27,442 nucleotides of DNA from an uncultured Alphaproteobacteria bacterium (GCA_937910835.1 CALEMG010000197.1:1-27442); one strand, 5' to 3'. Shown: positions 7,481-15,653, counted from the stretch's first letter. The notes: generated by a model from the letters alone, not told the origin. Numbers and translations: made by a program.

Positions 7481-8818
7481 ATGAGCGCAGATCGAAAACC
7501 CGTTCATGTCATCGGCGGCGGTCTCGCCGGGAGCGAGGCAACATGGCAACTCGTGCAGGCCGGTGTGCCGGTTATCCTGCATGAAATGCGTCCCGTTCGC
7601 GGGACCGACGCGCATCTCACCGATGGGCTGGCGGAGCTTGTCTGCTCCAACTCCTTCCGCTCCGACGATGCGGAGAACAACGCCGTCGGCCTGCTACATC
7701 GGGAAATGCGGGATATGGGCTCCCTCATCATGGAGAGTGCCGATATCAACCGCGTGCCTGCGGGCGGCGCACTTGCCGGCGACCGGGATGGTTTCTCTGC
7801 CTATGTTCAGGAAAAAATCGAGGCGCATCCTCTGGTCACGCTGGAACGCGAGGAAGTCACCGACCTTCCGCCTGTCGACTGGGGACAGGTGATTATCGCA
7901 ACCGGTCCCCTCACCTCCGGTGCGTTGGCCGAAAAGGTTCACGCCGCGACCGGGGCCGACGCGCTTGCCTTTTTCGATGCCATCGCGCCGATTGTCTATA
8001 AGGATAGCATCGATTTCGATATTGCCTGGTTCCAGTCCCGCTATGACAAGGGCGACGGATCGGACTATATCAATTGCCCGATGACGGAAACGCAGTACAG
8101 AGACTTCATTCAAGCCCTTAATGAGGGCGGCAAGACAGAGTTCAAGGAATGGGAAAAGAACACCCCCTATTTTGACGGCTGCCTGCCGATCGAGGTGATG
8201 GCGGAACGCGGGCCAGAGACTCTCCGTTTCGGGCCAATGAAGCCGGTCGGCCTGACCAATCCCAATTCCGAAGAAAAGCCTTACGCCGTTGTCCAACTCC
8301 GCCAGGATAACAAACTCGGCACACTCTATAACATGGTCGGCTTCCAGACCAAGCTCACCTATGGGGAGCAAAAACGCATCTTTCAGGCCATTCCGGGTCC
8401 GGAAAAGGCAGAATTTGCGCGCCTTGGCGGCCTGCATCGCAACACTTTCATCAACAGTCCTGAAGTGCTTGACGATCAGCTTCGCCTTAAAAACCACCCG
8501 CATATCCGCTTTGCGGGCCAGATTACCGGTGTCGAGGGCTATGTAGAGAGCACAGCCATCGGCCTCATCGCCGGTCGCCTTGCCGCTGCGGACATAATGG
8601 ACGGTGCATTTTCCCTTCCGCCGATCACCACCGCCATGGGCGCAATCCTCGGCCATATTACCGGCGGGGCGGACACCAAAACCTTCCAGCCAATGAATGT
8701 CAACTTCGGGCTATTCCCGCCGCCAGAAGGCCGGATCAAGAAAAAGGAGCGCAAGCAGGCCTATACGGCCCGCGCCGCTCAAGATTTCTCCGGCTGGCTC
8801 GAAAAGGCCACGCTCTGA
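7481..8818 (+). CDS. trmFO: Methylenetetrahydrofolate--tRNA-(uracil-5-)-methyltransferase (folate/FAD-dependent)
   Basis: TrmFO makes 5-methyluridine at position 54 of tRNA, using methylenetetrahydrofolate as carbon donor and FAD as reductant. The protein has 445 residues, the family length. The dinucleotide-binding motif VIGGGLAGSEA is at 10-20, followed by LHEMRPVR and ELVCSNSFRSDDAENNAVGLL, which carries the first conserved Cys (C55). DGCLPIEVMAERG carries the second, the position of the catalytic Cys in Bacillus TrmFO. The C-terminal part has GQITGVEGYVES and MGAILGHI as in the wider TrmFO/GidA group. The N-terminus fits the ATG five bases after uvrA. The uvrA-trmFO coupling is probably a shared promoter rather than a shared function. 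Confidence 0.96.
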   Translation: MSADRKPVHVIGGGLAGSEATWQLVQAGVPVILHEMRPVRGTDAHLTDGLAELVCSNSFRSDDAENNAVGLLHREMRDMGSLIMESADINRVPAGGALAGDRDGFSAYVQEKIEAHPLVTLEREEVTDLPPVDWGQVIIATGPLTSGALAEKVHAATGADALAFFDAIAPIVYKDSIDFDIAWFQSRYDKGDGSDYINCPMTETQYRDFIQALNEGGKTEFKEWEKNTPYFDGCLPIEVMAERGPETLRFGPMKPVGLTNPNSEEKPYAVVQLRQDNKLGTLYNMVGFQTKLTYGEQKRIFQAIPGPEKAEFARLGGLHRNTFINSPEVLDDQLRLKNHPHIRFAGQITGVEGYVESTAIGLIAGRLAAADIMDGAFSLPPITTAMGAILGHITGGADTKTFQPMNVNFGLFPPPEGRIKKKERKQAYTARAAQDFSGWLEKATL

Positions 8819-8954
8819 AGAACCGGAAACTGCGTTATCTGGTAACCATTTGTATACGATGTTTCTTTATGATCGGACCCAAGCGTATATTTTGCCTGCT
8901 CCGATGCGGACAGGATATGTGCAATGGGACCGGATTAACTGATTATAAGGTGCA

Positions 8955-9905
8955 GTGGGCAATTCTATGGATGAAAAGCAGGATCCAAGCGTCTTTTTCG
9001 CGTTTGACCATAAAATCTTCACTGTCGAAGGGGCATATTTCAGCCTGACACACGACACGAAGGAGCCCTGTTATTTTGTTAATCTTGGCGAAATAAAAGG
9101 CGCTATTCCGACAAAATCCCTGTGCCAGGAATTCGGCAGCGATGATGAAAGCTCAGACTCCGAACTGCTGGCCACCGTTGGACGCGCCCTTAAATATGTC
9201 CGGGAAATTCGTCCCAATGATTCCATCCCGAAAGAACTGCTTGATGGCTCCGCCTCCTGGTCCATAGACGACTCGCATAAGGAAATCGCACGCGGCCGCA
9301 TCACGGCACAGGTCATATCCTGGCTCAAAGGGGACGAGGAAATTGTCGTAAACCTCAGCGAACTCGAAGCAATTGCCAATGATCCGGATACCAAGGAGAA
9401 AGTTCAGGAGGCTTTCCGCGAAATTGCCGAGAAGCTTGGTGTTCAGCGAGAGGACGTCGTTGCCAAAATCGATGAAATCATCCGCGAGCTTGCCTATATC
9501 GAAGCCTTGCGCGACCATTATTCAAAGATCAAGAAAATCAGTACTAATCTCGGCCGGATCGCCAGCATTTACCGGCGGGATCGGGCAACCTCCGAAGAAA
9601 TCAACCGGATGCAGATCCTGATCGATCCGGTCATCCGCAAATTCGACAGGGAATTTATCGATATCGATGCCCAGACCTGCGAAGTCATGGTGATCCTGAA
9701 GAATTTCCAGCCGACTGTCGAAACAGTCCGCAAAACACGCGACGAGCTGCATCAGCACTTTATGGTATGGCGTGAGATGGTGGAAAAATGGGACGGGATG
9801 ATTATCGAGGAAAGCTCCGAGATTGAACGGCTCTTAAGGGATACATATCAGTTTCTTGCCCGCAACTATATGCAGGCACAGAACTGGCGGCTGGGCGGCG
9901 TTTAA
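8955..9905 (+). CDS. Unrecognised helical cytoplasmic protein
   Basis: The 316-residue protein matches no family I can name. There is no signal peptide or membrane segment, so it should be cytoplasmic. Residues 13-60 look like a small beta-rich domain (FFAFDHKIFTVEGAYFSLT...CYFVNLGEIKGAIP). Residues 60-110 are acidic. From about 135 to the end it is almost wholly helical with heptad-like stretches (EAIANDPDTKEKVQEAF, REDVVAKIDEIIRELAYIEAL), consistent with coiled coil. Codon use resembles that of the neighbours, so it is probably real. The start is GTG at 8955 (AAGG four bases upstream) or ATG at 8967. It stands alone between trmFO (136 bases upstream) and the convergent NDUFAF6-like gene (11 bases). 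Confidence 0.75.
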   Translation: MGNSMDEKQDPSVFFAFDHKIFTVEGAYFSLTHDTKEPCYFVNLGEIKGAIPTKSLCQEFGSDDESSDSELLATVGRALKYVREIRPNDSIPKELLDGSASWSIDDSHKEIARGRITAQVISWLKGDEEIVVNLSELEAIANDPDTKEKVQEAFREIAEKLGVQREDVVAKIDEIIRELAYIEALRDHYSKIKKISTNLGRIASIYRRDRATSEEINRMQILIDPVIRKFDREFIDIDAQTCEVMVILKNFQPTVETVRKTRDELHQHFMVWREMVEKWDGMIIEESSEIERLLRDTYQFLARNYMQAQNWRLGGV

Positions 9906-9916
9906 CCCTTCCCTCC

Positions 9917-10762
9917 TCAGCGCCCGATGAAAAGCGCGAGAATTTTCCGCAGTCCCCCGATATTCATTTTTTCATGCGCCGGATCAAAGCCCGCCGAGCG
10001 GAGCCGCTTAAGATAAAGCGTTGTGAGAGCCGCAAGACGATAGGCCGCTTTTTCCGTGTTGGGCCGCCCTTGCATCAACCGACACGCCGCAGCCTGCTCC
10101 CGCTCGGCAAGCTCTGTCAATTCCTGAATGATCCCGAAAAAAACGTCTCGATTGTCAGAGGAAAAAAGGGTATCCGTTGTCAACCCATGGGCCGCAATCA
10201 CGGCGGCGGGAATGCGCAAGACATCCTGCGCTACGTGATAGGGTACAGCGCGGATAATGCCGACGAGTGCATACGCCTTGCCGACTTGACGTGCGGCAGC
10301 CAGACCGCCTTCTTCCGTCCCACCCGTTATTCGCAGGAAAAGACTGTTCAATATGCCACCCGTCTGATCCGAATAATCCAACAGCTCTGATATGCTTTGA
10401 AACGGCAGCGGATCGAGGTCATGCGCCCGGGCATCGATGATCTTCTGAAAATCACCGATGTCAAGATCATGAGCCGGAATAATCCGGGCCAAAGCCTCCG
10501 CCACCGGGTGGGCGGGCAACGTCCCTCCGGCAATCGAATTCAGCGCATCGCGCCACCATTGCAGGCGAATGTCACCGAGCATCGGCTCGCTCACGGTTTC
10601 GCGGATCCGCGCAATTTCGGCATGAAAGGCCAGCAGGGAGAATATCCCCTCACGGGCCGCCGGCGGCGCAAACAGAGCCGTCAGCCAGCGATCATAGTCA
10701 TATCGCTTCACTTCATCGGATAGATAGATATTCTGGCCTGCCTCACTCACTAACTGTCTCAA
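9917..10762 (-). CDS. Squalene/phytoene synthase-fold protein, NDUFAF6-like
   Basis: The 281-residue all-helical protein has the squalene/phytoene synthase fold. Its closest recognisable relative is the mitochondrial complex I assembly factor NDUFAF6. Shared signatures are YDYDRWLTALFAPPAAREG, LLAFHAEIARIRETVSEP followed by RLQWWRDAL, and VGKAYALVGIIRAVPYH with an HGL after it. The Asp-rich DxxxD motifs that bind Mg-diphosphate in true synthases are absent: FHAEIARIRE and GIIRAVPYH stand where they should be. A prenyl-coupling activity is therefore unlikely and a complex I assembly role is the better guess. The start is TTG at 10762 or, with a better-placed GAGACAG upstream, GTG at 10750. It belongs by descent with the Mth938-secF-secD-yajC block, from which sodB and a PuuD-like gene separate it. 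Confidence 0.85.
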   Translation of the reverse strand: MRQLVSEAGQNIYLSDEVKRYDYDRWLTALFAPPAAREGIFSLLAFHAEIARIRETVSEPMLGDIRLQWWRDALNSIAGGTLPAHPVAEALARIIPAHDLDIGDFQKIIDARAHDLDPLPFQSISELLDYSDQTGGILNSLFLRITGGTEEGGLAAARQVGKAYALVGIIRAVPYHVAQDVLRIPAAVIAAHGLTTDTLFSSDNRDVFFGIIQELTELAEREQAAACRLMQGRPNTEKAAYRLAALTTLYLKRLRSAGFDPAHEKMNIGGLRKILALFIGR

Positions 10763-10777
10763 CTTTTATGTAGAATC

Positions 10778-10783
10778 ATTATA
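10778..10783 (-). promoter_or_regulatory. Consensus -10 element for the NDUFAF6-like gene
   Basis: A perfect TATAAT on the minus strand would place transcription initiation near 10771, about 20 bases before the GTG at 10750. No good -35 hexamer is seen 16-18 bases upstream. Confidence 0.35.
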
Positions 10784-10919
10784 AAAAACTGGAAGCGCAC
10801 ATAATTTGGTATATATCTGTATGCGTAGCGATATGCGAGTTCTTTCCCCGATCAGGGGCTTGAATTTTCACGGAATTATGAACTGAAAAATTGACCACTA
10901 AAATGGCAAGAGGATAATT

Positions 10920-11507
10920 ATGGCTTTTGAACTCCCCCCCCTTCCTTACGCAAAAGACGCTTTGGCTCCCCATATTTCGGAAAATACTCTCGATTTTCAT
11001 TACGGAAAGCACCATAACGCCTATGTGACGAATTTGAATGGCCTTCTGGATGACGCCGACTCCCGCTCCCTGGAAGAGATCATGAAGGACACCGCTGGCG
11101 ACGCAAGCAAAGCCGGCGTCTTTAACAATGCCGCGCAGGTTTGGAACCATACCTTCTACTGGCATTCCATGAAGCCGAACGGCGGCGGCAAGCCAACTGG
11201 CGCCATCGCCGACAAGATCAATGAAGACTTCGGTTCTTACGAGAAGTTCGCCGAAGAATTCAAGACCGCCGGCGCGACCCAATTCGGCAGCGGCTGGGCT
11301 TGGCTGGTTCTCGACGGTGGCAAGCTGAAGGTCACTAAGACCCCTAACGCAGCATGCCCGCTAACTGATGGTGCGAAACCCCTTCTGACCATGGATGTCT
11401 GGGAGCATGCCTACTATCTCGATTATCAGAATGCCCGCCCAAAATATATGGAGACATTTCTGGAAAGCCTTGTGAACTGGGATTTCGCGAACGAAAATCT
11501 CGGCTAA
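10920..11507 (+). CDS. sodB: Superoxide dismutase, iron type
   Basis: The enzyme converts superoxide to oxygen and hydrogen peroxide in the cytoplasm. The protein has 195 residues, the usual length for Fe-SOD. Metal ligands are H27 (HYGKHH), H77 (WNHTFYW), D159 and H163 (MDVWEHAYYLDY). The outer-sphere Gln73 in AAQVWNHTFYW is where iron enzymes carry it, and QFGSGWAWLV also fits, so iron rather than manganese is favoured. No signal peptide. ATG with AAGAGG six bases upstream. A strong bidirectional terminator follows. Upstream, TATGCG occurs twice (10820 and 10832), a possible operator of unknown meaning. It sits as an opposite-strand insertion inside an otherwise leftward block. Confidence 0.96.
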   Translation: MAFELPPLPYAKDALAPHISENTLDFHYGKHHNAYVTNLNGLLDDADSRSLEEIMKDTAGDASKAGVFNNAAQVWNHTFYWHSMKPNGGGKPTGAIADKINEDFGSYEKFAEEFKTAGATQFGSGWAWLVLDGGKLKVTKTPNAACPLTDGAKPLLTMDVWEHAYYLDYQNARPKYMETFLESLVNWDFANENLG

Positions 11508-11526
11508 CGGCTGCCGCATAAAATGG

Positions 11527-11558
11527 AAAAGGCGCTTCTTGCGGGAAGCGCCTTTTTT
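11527..11558. terminator. Bidirectional terminator between sodB and the PuuD-like gene
   Basis: Stem GGCGCTTC (11531-11538) with GAAGCGCC (11545-11552), flanked by AAAA on one side and TTTTTT on the other. The A/T flanks make it work for both converging genes. Confidence 0.85.
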
Positions 11559-11563
11559 GTTGT

Positions 11564-12178
11564 CTAGAATAGATTCTGCGCCGAAACCATCGCATAAAGC
11601 ATCGGGATCGACAGCATCGTATTTGTACGCGAAAATAGCATTGCCGTCCGTGCCGACGCCGCCTTGGTTTCCGCGTCCGCATCGACGATGCCGAGCGCTT
11701 TCTTCTGGTTGGGCCAGATCACGAACCAGACATTGAACCACATGATAATGCCAAGCCACATGCCAATGCCGATGGCAAGGCTCTTATCCACGGCAAATCC
11801 GTCCATCGCCCCGAGGCTCAAGGCATCCGCGATATAACCGTTCATCCAAGCCAGCAACAGGCCCGTGACAATGGTCGCCATTGCGGCCCATCGGAACCAC
11901 CATAGCGCGGCCGGGGCAATCACCTTGCCGATCGCGGGTTTTTGTTCGTCTGGGATATTGGGCATATTCGGAATTTGCACGAAGTTGAAATACCACAGCA
12001 GGCCGATCCACATCACGCCACTCAATACATGCAGCCAGCGCATGATAAAGGTACTATAGGCATGACCGCCCATGTCGAAGCCACCGCCGGTAACTCCTGT
12101 GACTATCACCACCATGAGGATGGTCAGGACGATCCCGGCAATGACGGTATTTCTGAGGTTTGATAAGATATTAGACAT
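11564..12178 (-). CDS. PuuD-like (DUF989/Urate_ox_N) integral membrane protein without cytochrome domain
   Basis: This 204-residue protein has five likely membrane helices (about 11-30, 42-67, 90-113, 133-156, 182-202). The segment FIMRWLHVLSGVMWIGLLWYFNF and the later GMWLGIIMWFNVWFVIWPNQKK, with a conserved Asn and Trp, match the membrane domain of the urate hydroxylase PuuD family. Classical PuuD carries a C-terminal cytochrome c domain with a CxxCH motif; none is present here, and the gene stops after the membrane part. Urate oxidation is therefore not assured, and the protein may be another small redox membrane component. No other purine-catabolism gene is in the window. ATG start. It converges on sodB and shares its terminator; the Mth938-like gene ends 127 bases upstream. 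Confidence 0.75.
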   Translation of the reverse strand: MSNILSNLRNTVIAGIVLTILMVVIVTGVTGGGFDMGGHAYSTFIMRWLHVLSGVMWIGLLWYFNFVQIPNMPNIPDEQKPAIGKVIAPAALWWFRWAAMATIVTGLLLAWMNGYIADALSLGAMDGFAVDKSLAIGIGMWLGIIMWFNVWFVIWPNQKKALGIVDADAETKAASARTAMLFSRTNTMLSIPMLYAMVSAQNLF

Positions 12179-12256
12179 GACTTTTCCCTCCCCTTGAGGA
12201 TTATCCCCCTGGCACCATTACAAATTTTCTTCGCCGGAGGGATATGCGCGGGAATC

Positions 12257-12276
12257 ATAAGGCCGGATGGCCTTAT
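12257..12276. terminator. Hairpin downstream of the yajC-secDF-Mth938 unit
   Basis: A perfect 8-bp inverted repeat, ATAAGGCC with GGCCTTAT, around a 4-base loop, about 30 bases past the Mth938-like stop codon. It lacks a T-run on the minus strand, so it may be an RNA-end stabiliser or weak terminator. The rest of 12179-12305 shows nothing clear. Confidence 0.4.
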
Positions 12277-12305
12277 ATGTAAAGTCCGTAATATATAAGG
12301 GCGGC

Positions 12306-12683
12306 TTAGACAGCGATCAGGGCGGCGGCCACCCGTCGGCGTTCAAGGAGCAGGACGTTATAGGTCCGGACCGCCGCGCCCGTGCTCATGGCGTCGACAA
12401 CACTGCCTTTTTCCCTGAGAGACCTTCGAATATCATCCTCGATATAGGCCCTCCCCTCACCGCACCCGATCAGCAGAATTTCGATTTCGTCACTGCTCTC
12501 AATCAGGCTTGAGAGGCTGTCAAGACTGAACGATCCAATATCGTTAAGCGGCCAGTTCTCCGTCTTCTCGGGGAGGATCAGGACAGATCCCTCATAGCGC
12601 ACACCGCTCACCCGGAAGCCCCCATCACCATAGCCATTGATGAGCTGCTGTCCTTCTTTGGGAAGGCCGGATATGTCCTGCAT
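12306..12683 (-). CDS. Mth938-like (DUF498) protein, NDUFAF3-like
   Basis: This 125-residue protein is of the Mth938/DUF498 fold. Shared features with the mitochondrial complex I assembly factor NDUFAF3 are INGYGDGGFRVSGVRYEGSVLILP near the start, the central EILLIGCGEGR strand-turn, and the C-terminal MSTGAAVRTYNVLLLERRRVAAALI. The biochemical activity is not known. As I recall, in alphaproteobacteria this gene commonly follows secF, and that conserved order was used to link NDUFAF3 to membrane-complex assembly. Here it lies 30 bases after secF in the same direction and is probably the last gene of the yajC-secD-secF unit. ATG with GGAGAC upstream. A role in building respiratory complex I is inferred from the eukaryotic relative. 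Confidence 0.88.
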   Translation of the reverse strand: MQDISGLPKEGQQLINGYGDGGFRVSGVRYEGSVLILPEKTENWPLNDIGSFSLDSLSSLIESSDEIEILLIGCGEGRAYIEDDIRRSLREKGSVVDAMSTGAAVRTYNVLLLERRRVAAALIAV

Positions 12684-12713
12684 GACGTCTCCTGTTGCTT
12701 GAGTGCCGCGGCG

Positions 12714-13682
12714 CTAGCCTTTTTCTTCCGCGTCTTCATCGGCCCGCTCGGCTCCGGCGAACCCGTCCTCTTCTTCTTTCTGGTGGGTCAGGCCAATATG
12801 AAGCAGAACCGGTGCGGCCACGAAGATGGAAGAATAAGTACCGACGATCACGCCAAAGATCATGGCCGTCGCAAATCCGCGGATCACCTCGCCCCCGAAA
12901 ATATAGAGGGCGACAAGCGCGAGTAACGTCGTGACCGAAGTCATGACCGTCCGTGTCAGGGTTTCATTGATGGAAAGATTGATCAGCTCCGCGACCGACA
13001 GTTTCTTGTAGCGGCGGAAATTTTCGCGAATGCGGTCATAGACCACCACAGTATCATTGATCGAATAGCCGACAATCGTCAGGATGGCCGCAACCGAGGC
13101 GAGGTTGAACTCGATCCGTGTGATGGCAAACATGCCGATGGTCAGAATGACGTCATGGACCAGCGCGACAACGGCACCGACGGAATAATGCCACTCAAAA
13201 CGCAGCCAGATATAGACTAGCATTGCCAGAACAGCGACAATCACGGCTTCCGTCGCAGCGATCACAAGCTCTTCCGACACGGTCGGGCCAACGAATTCAA
13301 CACGGCGGTAGGAAATTTCATCGCCATAGTCGGACGCCAGCTGCTGCTTGATCACCTCCACCGCCTCTTGCTGCGCGGAGGCATCGCCTTCCTGCCGCTG
13401 CACGCGGATCAGGATATCTGTGTCGGTGCCGAAAGTCTGCAGTGCCACTTGACCGAGCCCCAGCCCGCCGAGGGAGCCGCGCATATCGCCTAAGTCCGGG
13501 GCAGTTTCAGTCCCGACTTCAATCAGGATACCACCTTCAAAATCGATACCCTTGTTGAAACCCGCCGTCAGGAAGACACCGAGAGACCCCAAAATCAGCA
13601 CCGACGAGAGAATAAAGGCAATCATCCGGTATTTCAGGAAGGGGATCTTTGTATTATCCGGTACGAGCTTGATTTTATACAT
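12714..13682 (-). CDS. secF: Protein translocase subunit SecF
   Basis: SecF works with SecD to pull exported proteins through SecYEG using the proton gradient. It has 322 residues with six membrane helices. The first helix is followed by the periplasmic segment FNKGIDFEGGILIEV. The family signature around SINDTVVVYDRIRENFRRYK is present, as is the NETLTRTVMTSVTTLLALVALY helix region. The C-terminal tail is acidic (EEEDGFAGAERADEDAEEKG) and looks species-specific. ATG start, 12 bases after the secD stop, indicating cotranscription. Mth938-like follows. Confidence 0.97.
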   Translation of the reverse strand: MYKIKLVPDNTKIPFLKYRMIAFILSSVLILGSLGVFLTAGFNKGIDFEGGILIEVGTETAPDLGDMRGSLGGLGLGQVALQTFGTDTDILIRVQRQEGDASAQQEAVEVIKQQLASDYGDEISYRRVEFVGPTVSEELVIAATEAVIVAVLAMLVYIWLRFEWHYSVGAVVALVHDVILTIGMFAITRIEFNLASVAAILTIVGYSINDTVVVYDRIRENFRRYKKLSVAELINLSINETLTRTVMTSVTTLLALVALYIFGGEVIRGFATAMIFGVIVGTYSSIFVAAPVLLHIGLTHQKEEEDGFAGAERADEDAEEKG

Positions 13683-13694
13683 GTCTCCGGTCCC

Positions 13695-15275
13695 CTAAAT
13701 CTCGAGTGTTTTCGGGCGCTTGCGCTGCATCCAAAAGGAAATGAGCATGCGCGAGAGCATAATTGCCGTAAACATGGAACTGATAATCCCGATCAGCAAG
13801 GTCACTGCAAAGCCCTTGACCGGCCCGGAGCCCATCACAAACAGGATAACTGCGGCGATACCGGTGGTGACATTGGCGTCGATAATCGTGGTAAAGGCGC
13901 GCCCGAAGCCGGAATTGATCGCATTGAGCGGCGTCTTGCCAACACGGAGTTCCTCACGGATACGCTCGAATATCAGCACGTTGGCGTCCACCGCCATACC
14001 GATGGTGAGTACGATACCCGCAATACCGGGCAGCGTCAGCGTTGCGCCAAGAACAGACAGAACCGCCATAATCAGGAAGATATTCATGGCCAGCGCCACA
14101 TTGGCGATAATCCCGAACAGGCCATAGCTGGCGATCATAAAGACCGCGACGGCGATAATGCCAATAATCCCGGCAACCTTACCCGCCGCGATGCTGTCGG
14201 CGCCCAAGTCCGGTCCGACGGAGCGTTCCTCCAGAATATCAAGGGGCGCCGGGAGCGCGCCCGCCCGGAGGAGAAGCGCAAGATCCTGCGCGCCTGCTAC
14301 ATTGAAACCACCGCTGATGACAGCGGAGCCACCAAGAATTGGCTCGTTAATGCGCGGCGCGCTCACTACCTTGTTATCGAGAACAATCGCGAAAGGCTTG
14401 CCGACATTCTCGGTCGTTGCCCTACCGAACTGCTTCGCCCCCAACCCGTCAAAACGGATAGAGACGACTGGTTGGCCCTGCTGGAAAGTGGCTTGCGCAT
14501 CCTCCAGATTTTCGCCCGAAACCATGATCCGGCTCTTGATAATGTATGTGCGACCATCCTCCTCCAATGAAGGAAGCCGCTTGGAACCCGGAGGCACCCG
14601 GCCTGCAGCCCCCACATCTGCGGTCAAATCGACCAGATGGAAGGTAAGCTGCGCCGTCTCGCCCAGAAGCCGCTTGATCCTGTCCGGATCATCAATGCCT
14701 GGCAATTGCACCAGAATGCGATCACTCCCCTGTCGCTGGATCGCCGGCTCGTTCACGCCGGTTTCATCAACGCGGCGGCGGACAATCTCGATCGACTGGT
14801 CAACGGCAGCGCTGAGCCGCGCGGTAATCGCCGCCTCACTTGGTGTCAGGGTAATCCGTCCGTCATCGGAGGCAATCACCACATCGCGCTGCCCGTTCGG
14901 CATGATATTCGATAAATCTGAAAGCCGGTCCCGCGCCTTATCCTCATCCGCCGGATCCCGAAGGGTGAAGGACACCACTTCGCCATCATGGGCAAGATCC
15001 CGATAACCGACATTATCGCCCTGCTGACGCAGGCTGTCCCGCACCCCATCGACGAGGCTGTCCATCATCTTGGTCTTTACCGTATCGGCATCCACCTGCA
15101 ACAGGAGGTGGGAGCCGCCCTGCAGATCCAGTCCGAGATTAACCTGCTTCGTCGGCAACCAGTCCGGCAGGCCGCTGAGCGCCGATTTGCTGACGAAATT
15201 AGGAAGTGTGTAGAGTATCCCGAAGGCGCAAACGATCGCCACGATGATAATCTTCCACATAGGGAAGCGGTTCAT
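13695..15275 (-). CDS. secD: Protein translocase subunit SecD
   Basis: This large partner of SecF has 526 residues. An N-terminal membrane helix is followed by the periplasmic P1 domain, introduced by NLGLDLQGGSHLLLQVD and containing VDETGVNEPAIQRQGSDRILVQLPG. Then come GENLEDAQATFQQGQPVVSIRFDGLGAKQF, LLLRAGALPAPLDILEERSVGPDLG and five more membrane helices with MAVDANVLIFERIREELR. All expected blocks are present and the length is normal. The protein uses the proton gradient to complete preprotein release into the periplasm. It starts with ATG 12 bases after the yajC stop and ends 12 bases before secF. Confidence 0.97.
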   Translation of the reverse strand: MNRFPMWKIIIVAIVCAFGILYTLPNFVSKSALSGLPDWLPTKQVNLGLDLQGGSHLLLQVDADTVKTKMMDSLVDGVRDSLRQQGDNVGYRDLAHDGEVVSFTLRDPADEDKARDRLSDLSNIMPNGQRDVVIASDDGRITLTPSEAAITARLSAAVDQSIEIVRRRVDETGVNEPAIQRQGSDRILVQLPGIDDPDRIKRLLGETAQLTFHLVDLTADVGAAGRVPPGSKRLPSLEEDGRTYIIKSRIMVSGENLEDAQATFQQGQPVVSIRFDGLGAKQFGRATTENVGKPFAIVLDNKVVSAPRINEPILGGSAVISGGFNVAGAQDLALLLRAGALPAPLDILEERSVGPDLGADSIAAGKVAGIIGIIAVAVFMIASYGLFGIIANVALAMNIFLIMAVLSVLGATLTLPGIAGIVLTIGMAVDANVLIFERIREELRVGKTPLNAINSGFGRAFTTIIDANVTTGIAAVILFVMGSGPVKGFAVTLLIGIISSMFTAIMLSRMLISFWMQRKRPKTLEI

Positions 15276-15287
15276 GAGGGTTGGCCG

Positions 15288-15653
15288 TTATTTCTTGAAA
15301 AGCTTGCTGACCGGATTGCCGCCTTCGGGCTTATCGCCTTCGGCCTTGTCATCACCATCATTCTTCGACGCCGCCGGAGCAGGTTCGCCCTTGGTCTTGA
15401 CTTCGGTCAGCGTCGATTTCACCACATCAATACGGACTTCCGGCGCCACTTCGATCTGGACGACATTATCGTCGCGCACCTTGGTCACTTTACCCATGAT
15501 CCCCCCGGCGGTGACAACATTGTCGCCGCGACGGACCGCCTCGATCATGGCGCGGTGTTCCTTCGCCCGTTTCTGCTGCGGACGGATGAGAAGAAAGTAA
15601 AACACGACACCGATCAATACGAGCGGCAGAAGTTGGGTTAGTCCTTGGTCCAT
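15288..15653 (-). CDS. yajC: Sec translocase accessory subunit YajC
   Basis: The 121-residue protein has one N-terminal membrane helix (LTQLLPLVLIGVVFYFLLI) followed by the family block RPQQKRAKEHRAMIEAVRRGDNVVTAGGIMGKV. The C-terminal part is charged and low in complexity. YajC associates with SecDF and with AcrB-type pumps. It is the first gene of the leftward yajC-secD-secF-Mth938 unit. AAAGGA lies about ten bases before the ATG. The 247-base region between it and the divergent ATPase must carry both promoters; I see no convincing pair there. Confidence 0.96.
   Translation of the reverse strand: MDQGLTQLLPLVLIGVVFYFLLIRPQQKRAKEHRAMIEAVRRGDNVVTAGGIMGKVTKVRDDNVVQIEVAPEVRIDVVKSTLTEVKTKGEPAPAASKNDGDDKAEGDKPEGGNPVSKLFKK

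Noticed and set aside
7694..8656. Long open frame on the minus strand (320 codons)
   Set aside because: Antisense to trmFO and without recognisable content.
10820..10837. TATGCG repeated 12 bases apart upstream of sodB
   Set aside because: Noted as a possible operator, but six-base repeats are weak evidence and no match to Fur or another known motif was seen.
10846..10858. CCCC-GATCA-GGGG hairpin upstream of sodB
   Set aside because: Four-base stem with no T-run and no promoter context; not distinguishable from chance.
14158..15006. Open frame on the plus strand (282 codons)
   Set aside because: Antisense to secD; Ser/Arg/Pro-rich translation typical of a shadow frame.
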